DNA of 64,000 nucleotides from UMGS1002 sp964570825 (GCA_964570825.1 CAZMZJ010000003.1:62001-126000); one strand, 5' to 3'; counted from the first letter of the stretch, positions 8,619 through 16,850 are shown. Numbers and translations: made by a program. Notes: generated from the sequence alone by a model not told the origin.

Positions 8619-9335
8619 ATGAATATGAGTGAAAATGAACTAAGACAGATCATATCGCGCAATATAACAAGGCTGAGAAAGCGCTGCGGCCTGACACAGG
8701 CGGAACTTGCCGATAAGCTCAGTTATTCTGATAAATCCATATCTAAATGGGAACGCGGGGATGGTCTGCCCGACATATATGTGCTTACACAGATGGCAGC
8801 CCTTTTCGGAGTCACGGTTAATGATATTGTCAGCGAGAACATTAAAACCGAACCCGAAGCAGCGCCTGCCGGGAAAGACATGAACCGCCACAGGCATATA
8901 CTTATTACGGCTTTATCGACGGGCCTTGTCTGGTTTATCGCGACACTTTTATTTTTCTTCCTTAAAGTTTTTATGCCCGATACGCCCATGTTATGGGTTG
9001 TGTTTGTTTACGCCATACCGATAAGCGCGATAGTGATTATTGTGTTTGCAAATATCTGGTGGGGGCTTATAATGCGGGCCTTATCAGTCAGCGTACTGGT
9101 ATGGGGACTCACTGTATGCGTTCACCTGACCGCCGCGATACCGGCCGATATTAAGAATATGCCTTTAATCTATGCGGCGGCAGGAGTATTTCAGGTTTTG
9201 GTAATACTTTGGTATCTTTATCTCATGACACAGCGGAACAAGCAAAAAAACGAGAATTCAGAAGTCATTTCGGATAAATCAGCAGAGGGAAACAGAATTG
9301 ACTTGGAAGGCGGCGGAGATAAAACCAATTTATAA
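8619..9335 (+). CDS. XRE-family regulator with membrane domain
   Basis: A 238-residue protein. Residues about 10-65 are a Cro/CI-type helix-turn-helix (ITRLRKRCGLTQAELADKL ... SISKWERGDGLPD). From about residue 92 there are four hydrophobic segments (for example ILITALSTGLVWFIATLLFFF and LWVVFVYAIPISAIVIIVF) and a short charged tail. Membrane-anchored XRE regulators of this layout are common in Clostridia, and their signals are mostly unknown. AAAGGAGG precedes ATG. It may control itself through the inverted repeat at 8510-8539. The isomerase gene follows 30 bases later in the same direction. Confidence 0.85.
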   Translation: MNMSENELRQIISRNITRLRKRCGLTQAELADKLSYSDKSISKWERGDGLPDIYVLTQMAALFGVTVNDIVSENIKTEPEAAPAGKDMNRHRHILITALSTGLVWFIATLLFFFLKVFMPDTPMLWVVFVYAIPISAIVIIVFANIWWGLIMRALSVSVLVWGLTVCVHLTAAIPADIKNMPLIYAAAGVFQVLVILWYLYLMTQRNKQKNENSEVISDKSAEGNRIDLEGGGDKTNL

Positions 9336-9383
9336 GACAAATTAATTTTGCAATAGTTTATAACCATGGAAGGATATAAATAT

Positions 9384-10226
9384 ATGGGATTGTCTGAAAC
9401 AGGATACGGTACCAATTTAATCGGAGGTTTCGGTATAAGCAGTGAAGATCAGATAAAAATAATTTCCGAAACGGGTTTTCGTGCGTTTTTTAGCGGCTGG
9501 AGCCGTAATAACCGAGACGAGGTGATGCGCCTTGCTGAAGCCGGGGCGCGTTCCGGCCTTGTTTATGAGACAGTTCATGCGCCGTTCATGCGGATGAACA
9601 GTATGTGGGTTGAAGGTTCAGAGGGCGATGACTGGCGGGATATGCTTATAGAATGTGTCGACGATACTGCGGCGGTAGGAGTCGGGATAATGGTAACTCA
9701 TGTGACCGTTGCGTCGGTTGCGCCAGCTCCTTCGGAAATCGGTTTTCGCCGTTTTCTTGCGGTTGCGGAGCGTGCGGCAAAGAAGGGCGTAAAAATTGCG
9801 CTTGAGAATCTCGAGATACCCGAGCATCTCGAATTCCTTTTTAGTAGGCTCGGCGGAATGAATAATATCGGTTTCTGCTGGGATACGGGTCATAACCTCT
9901 GCTATACTCCTGATATCGATATGATGAAGCTATACGGAGATAAGCTTCTCTGCCTGCATATAAACGACAACGACGGAGTCAGCAATCCCGGAACAATCAC
10001 ATGGCATGACGACTCGCACTTCATGCCGTTTGACGGCAAGGTCGACTGGCAGGGAGTCGCCGAGAGACTTGACCGCGCCGGCTGGAACGGAATCATGACA
10101 CAGGAAATGAGCCGCGGGAAGGACGGCTGCAAGAAAATTGACCGCTACTTTGAGATGACTTACCGGCAGTATCTTGAAGAAACTCTTGCGAGACTGAAAA
10201 AGCTGAACGGGCTTCGCAGAAAATAA
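9384..10226 (+). CDS. Sugar phosphate isomerase/epimerase-like TIM barrel protein
   Basis: A 280-residue protein of the xylose-isomerase-like/AP-endonuclease-2 TIM barrel superfamily. Metal-binding signatures are visible: ALENLEIPEHLEF (Glu), CWDTGHNLCY (Asp, His), LHINDNDGV, HDDSHFMPFDGKVDW and MTQEMSRG. Substrates in this superfamily include inosose, hydroxypyruvate and ketoses, and cannot be told from sequence here. An in-frame ATG exists at 9366, but it overlaps GGAAGGAT, which is the ribosome binding site for 9384, so the later start is chosen. A bidirectional terminator follows. Confidence 0.85.
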   Translation: MGLSETGYGTNLIGGFGISSEDQIKIISETGFRAFFSGWSRNNRDEVMRLAEAGARSGLVYETVHAPFMRMNSMWVEGSEGDDWRDMLIECVDDTAAVGVGIMVTHVTVASVAPAPSEIGFRRFLAVAERAAKKGVKIALENLEIPEHLEFLFSRLGGMNNIGFCWDTGHNLCYTPDIDMMKLYGDKLLCLHINDNDGVSNPGTITWHDDSHFMPFDGKVDWQGVAERLDRAGWNGIMTQEMSRGKDGCKKIDRYFEMTYRQYLEETLARLKKLNGLRRK

Positions 10227-10303
10227 CGTGACGACAGCTTTATTTTCACATTTACATTAACTATTTGCAGCGCCTTTAGTGTTTGCAGAATTAAAGAAAA
10301 AAC

Positions 10304-10355
10304 AAGAAGCGGTGATTATAGCCATTAAAGCTTTAAAAAACCGCTTCTTTTATTA
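10304..10355. terminator. Bidirectional terminator between isomerase and DHHW genes
   Basis: AAGAAGCGGT (10304-10313) and ACCGCTTCTT (10340-10349), 10-base stem, with T-rich flanks in both directions (TTTTATTATTTT on plus; TTGTTTTTTC on minus). Serves the two convergent genes. Confidence 0.75.
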
Positions 10356-10358
10356 TTT

Positions 10359-12005
10359 TCAGTTGCCGTTTATAAGTCTGTCAAGTTCGTTGAGCCTGGC
10401 TGTTGTGCCGGTGGCACTCAGATTGTTGATGAAAATCACATCCTTGATGCCATTTGTTCGTACAAACTGTGCTAGAGTCATTTCCTTGTAATATCTTGCG
10501 TCTATTATATATATATCCTGATAGCTGTCGACAAGGAATGGAACGAAAGCGTTTCCGAAGGACTCCTTTATCACGACGCAGGATGAGCCGTCGGAAATGT
10601 TCGGGTTGTGTATTTCGGAAACCGGATTATCCCCTCCGATGAAGGTCAGATATTTGTTGGCGGCGCTATATTTTGTGGCGTCAATAATTATTTTCCAGTT
10701 GAGGATTTTGCCGTCCGACTGAGTGATTTTAATTGAGTTAGTGCCGTTCGGAATATATGCCGTCACTGTGTCGGGGTTATTTTTAAGCACCGCCGCCTGA
10801 CCGGATGCCGAATAAAATGTGCCTAAAAAGCCGTCGAAGTTGACCGCTGTATATGAGGATAAGGGAGTTGCCTTGATGCCTTTGGCGGCGCAGAACACCT
10901 CGTATGCGTAATACGCGCCGAGAGCGGTCCAGTGATGGTCTGTGCGGAAATACAGGTACTCGGAATGATGGCTCAGCAGGTTATTGCATATACTGACCTT
11001 TTTTACGCCATCCATGCAGGAGTACATAAAGCTTATGGCCTCAGCGCCGTCCGAGACGCCCATTTTCTTTTGCGCGGTTTTGTCGAGATTGATTGTGTAG
11101 GAGAGGGGTATTATTATCGAATAGACCTGAGCCTCATTTTTTAATTGTTCTCCGGCTTTACTGATAAGCCCGGCATACCGGCGGGATTCGGCCTCTTTGA
11201 AATAATACAGGTCATATGCGCTGTTGCCGCAGATGTACAGGTTTCCGGCAGACTCCGGCTCGCCGCCTGACTGTACTGGAAGAGCGTCGCCGCTTGAGAT
11301 GTCGGTAATATCGCCGGGGTCTACAACGGTGCCGGGAGCTGCGGTTTCGGTTGAACCGGGAGTCACGTCTATTACATCATCGCCACCTGCGAATGCCGGT
11401 ATGTCGTCCGCCGCGACGGCACCGCCAATAAATTGCTCTCCGCGGAACCCGTAGAGCGACTGCATGGTATTGTCGGCGGCGATAAAGCTTTCGCGGAATG
11501 GGAAAGTGTCGGCATACCAAAGTTCAATCTGCGAGAAATATTTTCCGCTGATGAAAGATTCCCATGTGAACGAAGGAAATTTCGTAAGCGTCCTCTTTTC
11601 AAACTCAGATACTGACGGGCGCAGCGGAAAAAGAATTCCGATGAAGAACATAACTGTCATAAAAAGGGCGAATACAAGTATTTTAAGACGGGCCGTGCGC
11701 TTTTTTTCTCGCGCGGGGGGCAAAAATACTGGTCTTGAACCCTTTGCGGCAGTGGCTTCAGGCAGCGCACATTCGGCGCAGGGCTTTGATATGTTTCCAT
11801 CCGCAGCGCCTGCATATGTTTTTTCACTGATATGTTTTTTCTTATATAACATATGCCTTGAGAAGAGCTGTGCATCCGTGGCTGGAGTTACTGTCTTGCA
11901 GTAATGTTCCGCTTTTGGCTTTGTAAAACTGATCTGCGGGTTATCAGCTGTATCCGGAATATACGGTATGTATTCGACATTTTCGTCTTTATATTGATGT
12001 TTCAT
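10359..12005 (-). CDS. DHHW-family protein (AlgX/AlgJ-like, glycan O-acylation)
   Basis: A 548-residue single-pass membrane protein. An unusually long polar N-terminal tail of about 105 residues comes first, then a transmembrane helix (about 107-126), the segment LRPSVSEFEKRTLTKFP typical of this family, and an extracellular SGNH-like domain with the catalytic DHHW (Asp356-Trp359) in RTDHHWTALGAYY. Residues about 205-255 are a Gly/Thr/Asp/Pro-rich insert. AlgJ/AlgX-type proteins finish acetyl transfer to exported polysaccharides together with an MBOAT protein, and one is encoded 11 bases upstream. The acyl acceptor is unknown. Confidence 0.83.
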   Translation of the reverse strand: MKHQYKDENVEYIPYIPDTADNPQISFTKPKAEHYCKTVTPATDAQLFSRHMLYKKKHISEKTYAGAADGNISKPCAECALPEATAAKGSRPVFLPPAREKKRTARLKILVFALFMTVMFFIGILFPLRPSVSEFEKRTLTKFPSFTWESFISGKYFSQIELWYADTFPFRESFIAADNTMQSLYGFRGEQFIGGAVAADDIPAFAGGDDVIDVTPGSTETAAPGTVVDPGDITDISSGDALPVQSGGEPESAGNLYICGNSAYDLYYFKEAESRRYAGLISKAGEQLKNEAQVYSIIIPLSYTINLDKTAQKKMGVSDGAEAISFMYSCMDGVKKVSICNNLLSHHSEYLYFRTDHHWTALGAYYAYEVFCAAKGIKATPLSSYTAVNFDGFLGTFYSASGQAAVLKNNPDTVTAYIPNGTNSIKITQSDGKILNWKIIIDATKYSAANKYLTFIGGDNPVSEIHNPNISDGSSCVVIKESFGNAFVPFLVDSYQDIYIIDARYYKEMTLAQFVRTNGIKDVIFINNLSATGTTARLNELDRLINGN

Positions 12006-12016
12006 TGTTTTTTTCC

Positions 12017-13456
12017 TCAGAACTGAAAGTACAGGAACGGATTATAGCTGTTTCCGACAAGGCAGAGAACGGACAGCGCTAACATGACCGGCGGTATCAG
12101 AATAGGAATTACATTGTATACGCCGCGCGCCAAAATGTTTGTCCGCCCCCTGTCGTACAGCCGCCGGTAAAGCAGCGGCATCGCCGGGGTAACTGCAATT
12201 ATTGCAATAATAAGAAAGAAAATATTGTTAGTAAAAGCAAGCGAGGCTGTTTTGTCAATGAAAGCGTTTCCGTTGAGGCAGATAAGTCCCTTCAGCGCAG
12301 TGCCGAGTTCGGATAAGTTTTCAAACTTAAATAGAAACCAGCCGATATATACAACTCCTATTGTGTATACGCGGCGCCATGCACGGCTCCGTCTTGAAGG
12401 AGTTTTTGAAAAGTTAAATACGAATTTTTCAAGCACAAGAAAAATCAGATAGTAAACTCCCCAGAGTACATAATTCCAGCTTGCTCCGTGCCAGAGCCCG
12501 GTCAGCAGCCACACGACGGAGAGGTTGAAAATTTGCCGCGCGGCAGAACAACGGTTGCCGCCGAGAGGTATGTAGACATAATCACGGAAGAATGACGATA
12601 GAGAAATATGCCAGCGCCGCCAGAAATCGCTGACCGAGTCGGCGGTATACGGATAGTTGAAGTTTTCAAGATAATGAAATCCGACCATAAGCCCCATTCC
12701 GATAGCCATATCGGAGTAAGCAGAGAAGTCGAGATAAATCTGAAGCATGAAAGCGGCGCCGCCAAGAAAGATCCCAATAGCCGAAGCGGACGCGAGCGCG
12801 CCGTCCGTATTCGACAGCAGGCTGTCGGCAATTGAGGCGCAGGAGTTTGCGAGCAGAGCTTTTTTGGCAAGTCCTACCGTGAAGCGAGTTATGCCCCGGC
12901 TGATGTCGCTGATATTTGTCTTGCGGAAGTTTATATCGTTGTTGATGTCCTTGTAACGCACGATAGGTCCGGCTATGCACTGGTGGAAAAGAGAGGCGTA
13001 CAAAAGCAGCAGCCAAAATTTTTTCTGCGGTTCGACATCATTCCGGTAAACATCGATAACATATGAAAGCAGCTGGAAGGTGTAGAACGAAATGCCGACA
13101 GGAAGAATTATATTAGGTATCTCGTCAGGAAAGCCGAGGAGATATTTCAGATTTGACGTGATAAATCCTGCATATTTAAAATAAGCAAGAAGACCAAGCA
13201 TCAGTGCGGATGTGACCGCGAGCAAAAGGCGGCGCAGTACGGGGCGGTTTGCGGAAGAGATAAGCATAGCGCCGCCCCAGGCGATAAAGGTCATGCCGGC
13301 TAGCAGAAGAATCAGACTGGGACCGCTCCATGCGTAAAAAATGAGCGAAAAGACAAGCATAACAATATTCTTTTTCCGGACATCGGAAAAAATGCCCTGA
13401 AATGTAATATTCAGAGCAAGAAAAAAGAAAACGAAAAGAAGGCTTGAAAAAACCAT
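12017..13456 (-). CDS. MBOAT-family O-acyltransferase (AlgI-like)
   Basis: A 479-residue polytopic membrane protein that moves acyl groups across the membrane onto an exported glycan. Family marks are YLDFSAYSDMAIG (241-253), DFWRRWHISLSSFFRDYVYIPLGG (about 277-300) and the catalytic His323 in GLWHGASWNY. Length matches AlgI/PatA proteins. It is the first gene of the two-gene unit with the DHHW protein, and a good promoter precedes it at 13538-13566. Which polymer is modified (capsule, wall polymer, exopolysaccharide) is not shown by the neighbours. Confidence 0.92.
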   Translation of the reverse strand: MVFSSLLFVFFFLALNITFQGIFSDVRKKNIVMLVFSLIFYAWSGPSLILLLAGMTFIAWGGAMLISSANRPVLRRLLLAVTSALMLGLLAYFKYAGFITSNLKYLLGFPDEIPNIILPVGISFYTFQLLSYVIDVYRNDVEPQKKFWLLLLYASLFHQCIAGPIVRYKDINNDINFRKTNISDISRGITRFTVGLAKKALLANSCASIADSLLSNTDGALASASAIGIFLGGAAFMLQIYLDFSAYSDMAIGMGLMVGFHYLENFNYPYTADSVSDFWRRWHISLSSFFRDYVYIPLGGNRCSAARQIFNLSVVWLLTGLWHGASWNYVLWGVYYLIFLVLEKFVFNFSKTPSRRSRAWRRVYTIGVVYIGWFLFKFENLSELGTALKGLICLNGNAFIDKTASLAFTNNIFFLIIAIIAVTPAMPLLYRRLYDRGRTNILARGVYNVIPILIPPVMLALSVLCLVGNSYNPFLYFQF

Positions 13457-13482
13457 TATATTCCTTTATGTATGTGTTGTAT

Positions 13483-13566
13483 CCCCGTTGATTATCGGGG
13501 AGTTGAATTTTCAGTCAGTAGAGAATGCCATGTATATATTATACATTGTTTCACCTGAAATGGCAA
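13483..13566 (-). promoter_or_regulatory. Promoter and leader hairpin of the MBOAT/DHHW unit
   Basis: Minus strand: -35 TTGCCA (13561-13566), 17-base spacer, -10 TATAAT (13538-13543). The leader carries a CCCCG-N8-CGGGG hairpin (13483-13500) shortly before the start. Confidence 0.65.
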
Positions 13567-13620
13567 GAGCAACCTGTGAAAAAAGGCGGAATTCAGAATA
13601 AAAAATAATTTTATCTCGTC

Positions 13621-13649
13621 TTGACAGATTTCGTCGCGGGGTGTATAAT
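13621..13649 (+). promoter_or_regulatory. Consensus promoter of the folT-folC unit
   Basis: -35 TTGACA (13621-13626), 17-base spacer, -10 TATAAT (13644-13649): a perfect sigma-A promoter. Transcription would start near 13656, about 25 bases before the THF riboswitch. Confidence 0.85.
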
Positions 13650-13680
13650 ATGCTAACGGTTTATAACCGAATTTATTTTT

Positions 13681-13784
13681 GAAGAGTAAAGTCTCTGGCG
13701 TGAAGTGTCGGGTGAACGGGGAGTTGTCATCCGAACGAAGGGCGAATTTATAGGCCTGCGGTCAGAGTCTTGCATCCCGCTTCA
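13681..13784 (+). ncRNA. Tetrahydrofolate (THF-I, folT-type) riboswitch
   Basis: The sequence follows the THF-I aptamer. P1 is GAAG/CTTC at the ends (13681-13684 with 13780-13783). P2 has CTCTG pairing with CAGAG near 13765. The junction is TGAAGTG, and P3 is TCGGGTGA with TCATCCGA. Next comes the strongly conserved ACGAAG, and the 3' TGCATCCCGCTTC has CCCG able to pair with the CGGG of the P3 loop as the known pseudoknot. It sits directly before folT and folC, the usual context. Downstream, CCCTTC-TT-TTCC (13813-13824) can pair with GGAA-GGAGGG (13839-13848) and hide the folT ribosome binding site, suggesting translational control. Confidence 0.9.
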
Positions 13785-13855
13785 TAAGGCAATAAATAAG
13801 GACGTTTTTATGCCCTTCTTTTCCTGCCGTATGGGTGTGGAAGGAGGGATTTTTT

Positions 13856-14407
13856 ATGAGCAGTCAGAATTTCAACGTGCGTGTTTTCAGAAGCCTGCGC
13901 ATCATGATAGTCGCGGCTATTCTCGCGGCTATGAGCATTATCTTCGGCAAGTACCTCAAAATCCCGGTGGGGGATGTCATACGTATCAGTTTTGAAAATC
14001 TCCCGTTGATCATGGCGGGCATATTTTTCGGACCTGCAGTCGGCTTGGTCACCGGTGTCGTCGCGGATGTGACGGGTTGCCTTATGGCGGGTTATGCGAT
14101 AAATCCGGTAATCACCGCCGGCGCCGCCGTCATCGGCCTCGTTTCAGGACTTGTATCGCATTACATCATTAAAAAGCCACTCTGGCTCAAGGTCGCGTCT
14201 TCTGTAGCGGCATCGCACATTCTCGGCTCGGTTATAGTCAAGACAATAGGGCTGTCGGCATGGTACAATATGCCGTTTATTACACTTATGTTATGGCGTC
14301 TTCTGACGTATACATGTATCGGGGCCGCTGAATTTACAATAATATTTTTGCTGCTGCGCTCAAAAGCGGTCAGCTCGCAGCTTGAAAGACTGGTAAGGAA
14401 AAAATGA
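13856..14407 (+). CDS. folT: Folate ECF transporter S component
   Basis: A 183-residue hydrophobic protein with about six transmembrane helices, the substrate-binding S component of an energy-coupling-factor transporter. The family N-terminus RSLRIMIVAAILAAMSIIFG, followed by IRISFENLPLIMAGIFFGP and VVADVTGCL, is typical of FolT. An in-frame ATG at 13835 overlaps the ribosome binding site AAGGAGGG, so 13856 is chosen. It lies under a THF riboswitch and overlaps folC by four bases, which supports folate as ligand. EcfA/EcfT genes are not in this window, so it presumably shares a module encoded elsewhere. Confidence 0.92.
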   Translation: MSSQNFNVRVFRSLRIMIVAAILAAMSIIFGKYLKIPVGDVIRISFENLPLIMAGIFFGPAVGLVTGVVADVTGCLMAGYAINPVITAGAAVIGLVSGLVSHYIIKKPLWLKVASSVAASHILGSVIVKTIGLSAWYNMPFITLMLWRLLTYTCIGAAEFTIIFLLLRSKAVSSQLERLVRKK

Positions 14408-15672
14408 ACTATAAGGAATCAATCGACTATATCGAATCGGTTGTATGGATGGGAAGCCGCCCGGGACTTTCAAGGATAACCCGAATAATGGAGATGATGG
14501 GCAATCCGCAGGACGGAATGAAATTCATCCATGTCGCCGGAACCAACGGTAAAGGATCCTTCTGCGCTATGACGGAATCAATACTCCGCGCAGCGGGATA
14601 TAAGACCGGGCTGTATGTTTCCCCGTATGTCGCCCGCTTCAACGAGCGCATGAGAGTAAACGGCATTGAAATATCTGACGAAGAGCTTGCCGAGATTGCG
14701 ACATATGTCCGCGGCTTTGCCGATACGCTTGAAGATAAACTGACAGAATTTGAATTGATTACAGCAATAGGATTCGAGTATTTCCGCCGCCACGGGTGCG
14801 ATGTTGTTGTGCTTGAGGTCGGCATGGGTGGAAGGCTCGACGCGACAAATATTATAAAAGACCCTGTGCTTTCAGTTATAACAGGAATCGCTCTTGACCA
14901 CATGGCGTATCTCGGGGATACAGTTGAAAAAATCGCTTTTGAGAAAGCCGGGATAATAAAGCCGGGCTGCCCTGTTCACTGGGGCGGCAGGGATGCGTCG
15001 GCAGGCAAAGTAATAGCCGCGCGCGCAGGCGAGATGGGCTCGACTTTCCATGCCGTAGATTATTCAAAGCTTACTAATGTTCACTGCACCCTTAGCGGCG
15101 CGGATTTTGATTTTGGCGAATACAAAAATATCCACATTAACCTGCTGGGGCTGTATCAACCGGAAAACGCTTCAAGCGTAATAAGCGCAATTCCGCTTCT
15201 GCGCGCGCGCGGATTCAATGTACCGGATGAGGCGATTCGCCGAGGTCTTGCAGCTGTTGTATGGGAGGCAAGATTTGAGAAGCTTTCAGACGATCCGATA
15301 GTGATTTATGACGGTTCTCATAATCCTCAGGCTATCGAAGCGGCGGTGCGCAGCATAAAGGCGCTTTTCTGCAATAATAAAGTCAACATCCTGACCGGGG
15401 TGATGAAGGATAAGGATTACCGTGCGAATGTAAAACTGCTCGCGCCGGTAACCCGCCGCGCTTTTACTGTCACGCCGTCCAACAGCCGTTCGCTGCCGTC
15501 TGTCGAATACGCGAAAGTGTTCTGCACAGAGGGGATGAAAGCCGACGCATATGAAACTCTTGAAGCCGGCGCCAAAGCCGCATATGCTGACTCAAAGGCA
15601 AACGGTGTTCCGCTTGTCATACTCGGCTCGTTGTATATGTATGCCGATATAAAGAAGGCGCTTGGGCTGTAG
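14404..15672 (+). CDS. folC: Folylpolyglutamate synthase / dihydrofolate synthase
   Basis: A 422-residue Mur-ligase-type enzyme that adds glutamate to folates (and possibly to dihydropteroate), trapping imported folate in the cell. Visible are the P-loop HVAGTNGKGSFCAM (about 41-54), VLEVGMGGRLDATN (about 137-150), GIALDHMAYLG and the C-terminal IYDGSHNPQAIEAA. Length is typical. The ATG overlaps the folT stop (ATGA), so the two are coupled under the THF riboswitch. This is a coherent import-and-retain unit. Confidence 0.95.
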   Translation: MNYKESIDYIESVVWMGSRPGLSRITRIMEMMGNPQDGMKFIHVAGTNGKGSFCAMTESILRAAGYKTGLYVSPYVARFNERMRVNGIEISDEELAEIATYVRGFADTLEDKLTEFELITAIGFEYFRRHGCDVVVLEVGMGGRLDATNIIKDPVLSVITGIALDHMAYLGDTVEKIAFEKAGIIKPGCPVHWGGRDASAGKVIAARAGEMGSTFHAVDYSKLTNVHCTLSGADFDFGEYKNIHINLLGLYQPENASSVISAIPLLRARGFNVPDEAIRRGLAAVVWEARFEKLSDDPIVIYDGSHNPQAIEAAVRSIKALFCNNKVNILTGVMKDKDYRANVKLLAPVTRRAFTVTPSNSRSLPSVEYAKVFCTEGMKADAYETLEAGAKAAYADSKANGVPLVILGSLYMYADIKKALGL

Positions 15673-15738
15673 ACTTTTATTTTACGGCGTATTTATAATA
15701 AACGGCGATTGCTGGAGCAAAATCCAGGCGCAAATAAA

Positions 15739-15782
15739 ACGGTGAGTTCGAAACCATCCTCACCTTAAAAAAAACTAAGGAG
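15739..15782 (+). ncRNA. preQ1-I riboswitch
   Basis: Short aptamer with stem GGTGAG (15741-15746) / CTCACC (15759-15764), a 12-base loop TTCGAAACCATC, and the diagnostic A-rich tail TTAAAAAAAACTAAGG. The downstream gene is queT, its classic target. The tail runs into AAGGAG (15777-15782), the only ribosome binding site for queT, so ligand binding should block translation. Confidence 0.88.
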
Positions 15783-15795
15783 TGTTCATTAGAAA

Positions 15796-16278
15796 ATGAA
15801 AAAAAGTACCCTCTTTCTTGTCCGCGCGGCTGTGATAGCTGCACTTTATGTAGTGCTGACCTGGCTGTCGGCGCTTGTGGGACTGTCGTCCGGAGCAATT
15901 CAGTTCAGGCTGTCCGAGGCGCTGTGCGTTTTGCCGGTCTTTACCGCAGCGGCTGTTCCGGGACTTGCCGTCGGTTGTCTTCTGGCAAACCTGCTTACCG
16001 GAGCCGTGGTATGGGATGTGATATTCGGTTCTCTTGCGACCCTTCTCGGCGCGCTCGGCGCATATGCCCTGCGCCGGTGGAAGTATCTTGCGCCAATACC
16101 GACAGTCGCCGCAAATGTTCTGATTGTTCCGTTCGTGCTGCGTTACGCCTACTCGCTTGAAGGCACTGTGCCGCTGTTTATGCTGACGGTCGGCATCGGC
16201 GAGGCAGTCACCTGCGGAGGGCTTGGAACCCTGCTTACCGCAGCGCTTATAAAACGATCGGGGAAATTTTTCGGATAA
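15796..16278 (+). CDS. queT: QueT family ECF transporter S component (queuosine precursor uptake)
   Basis: A 160-residue membrane protein with five to six hydrophobic helices. The pattern VRAAVIAALYVVLTWL, IQFRLSEALCVLPVFT and CLLANLLTGAVVWDVIFGSLATLLGALGAY is characteristic of QueT, the S component thought to bind preQ1 or related queuosine precursors. It follows a preQ1-I riboswitch whose tail overlaps its ribosome binding site (spacing 13 bases, somewhat long). A strong terminator follows. No ECF energizing genes are nearby, as for folT. Confidence 0.93.
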   Translation: MKKSTLFLVRAAVIAALYVVLTWLSALVGLSSGAIQFRLSEALCVLPVFTAAAVPGLAVGCLLANLLTGAVVWDVIFGSLATLLGALGAYALRRWKYLAPIPTVAANVLIVPFVLRYAYSLEGTVPLFMLTVGIGEAVTCGGLGTLLTAALIKRSGKFFG

Positions 16279-16290
16279 AAAGAATGGATA

Positions 16291-16327
16291 AATGCCGCGC
16301 ATATATGCGCGGCATTTTTTATTTTTG
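16291..16327 (+). terminator. Terminator of queT
   Basis: Palindromic AATGCCGCGC-ATATAT-GCGCGGCATT (16291-16316) followed by TTTTATTTTT. Confidence 0.9.
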
Positions 16328-16422
16328 CTTATAAATTGTCCTTTGTCTGCAGAAACTACAGGCGTGACCTCATTATTCCGTATGTCAGAGAGCAGAGAAG
16401 AGAAAGGATTATAAGAATATTT

Positions 16423-16635
16423 ATGAATTATAATACAGCAGACGAGCTGCCGATGGGATTCGGGATGGCTCTTGCAATGAACCCGGAGGCTATGAAGGCT
16501 TTTGCCGCGCTTCCGGAGCTCGGGCAGAAGCAGTATCTTGACCGTGCAAGCGCCGTTACTTCAAAGGATGAGATGGACGCACTGGTCAGAAGCCTGACAA
16601 AAATCGGCAGTGATCAAGGCGGGGCTATTGGATGA
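16423..16635 (+). CDS. Small conserved-looking protein, function unknown
   Basis: A 70-residue soluble protein. The core ELPMGFGMALAMNPEAMKAFAALPE followed by QKQYLDRASAVTSKDEMDALVRSL is helical and resembles small uncharacterised proteins I associate with Clostridia. The frame is open from 16336, but AGAGAAAGGA lies before ATG 16423 and the upstream part is low-complexity basic sequence, so the shorter form is preferred. Not assigned to a pathway; it stands alone between two terminator-like structures. Confidence 0.7.
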   Translation: MNYNTADELPMGFGMALAMNPEAMKAFAALPELGQKQYLDRASAVTSKDEMDALVRSLTKIGSDQGGAIG

Positions 16636-16637
16636 CT

Positions 16638-16676
16638 GGTTGAAAGGTTGAAAGGTTGAAAGATTGACAGATTGAT
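16638..16676. repeat. Octamer tandem repeat GGTTGAAA
   Basis: Three exact copies of GGTTGAAA (16638-16661) followed by decayed copies GATTGACA and GATTGATG, immediately after the stop of the small protein gene. Non-coding. A GGGGAACTTC-TGT-GAAGTTCCCC hairpin without a T-tail follows at 16696-16718. Confidence 0.8.
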
Positions 16677-16850
16677 GAAATGACGAATTATTTTTGGGGA
16701 ACTTCTGTGAAGTTCCCCTCACTGGTTTGTTAACTTGCCCGCATTTATTCGCTGTAATAGCCGAAAGCCATCACTGCGGCATCATGGCTATTTACTTCTT
16801 AACAATTATATGCCGTGTCTTAAATTGCACAGCCATTTATTTCCGTGTCA

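Noticed and set aside
16696..16718. Terminator between the small protein and acetyltransferase genes
   Set aside because: GGGGAACTTC-TGT-GAAGTTCCCC is a good hairpin, but no T-run follows on either strand; kept only as a structure.
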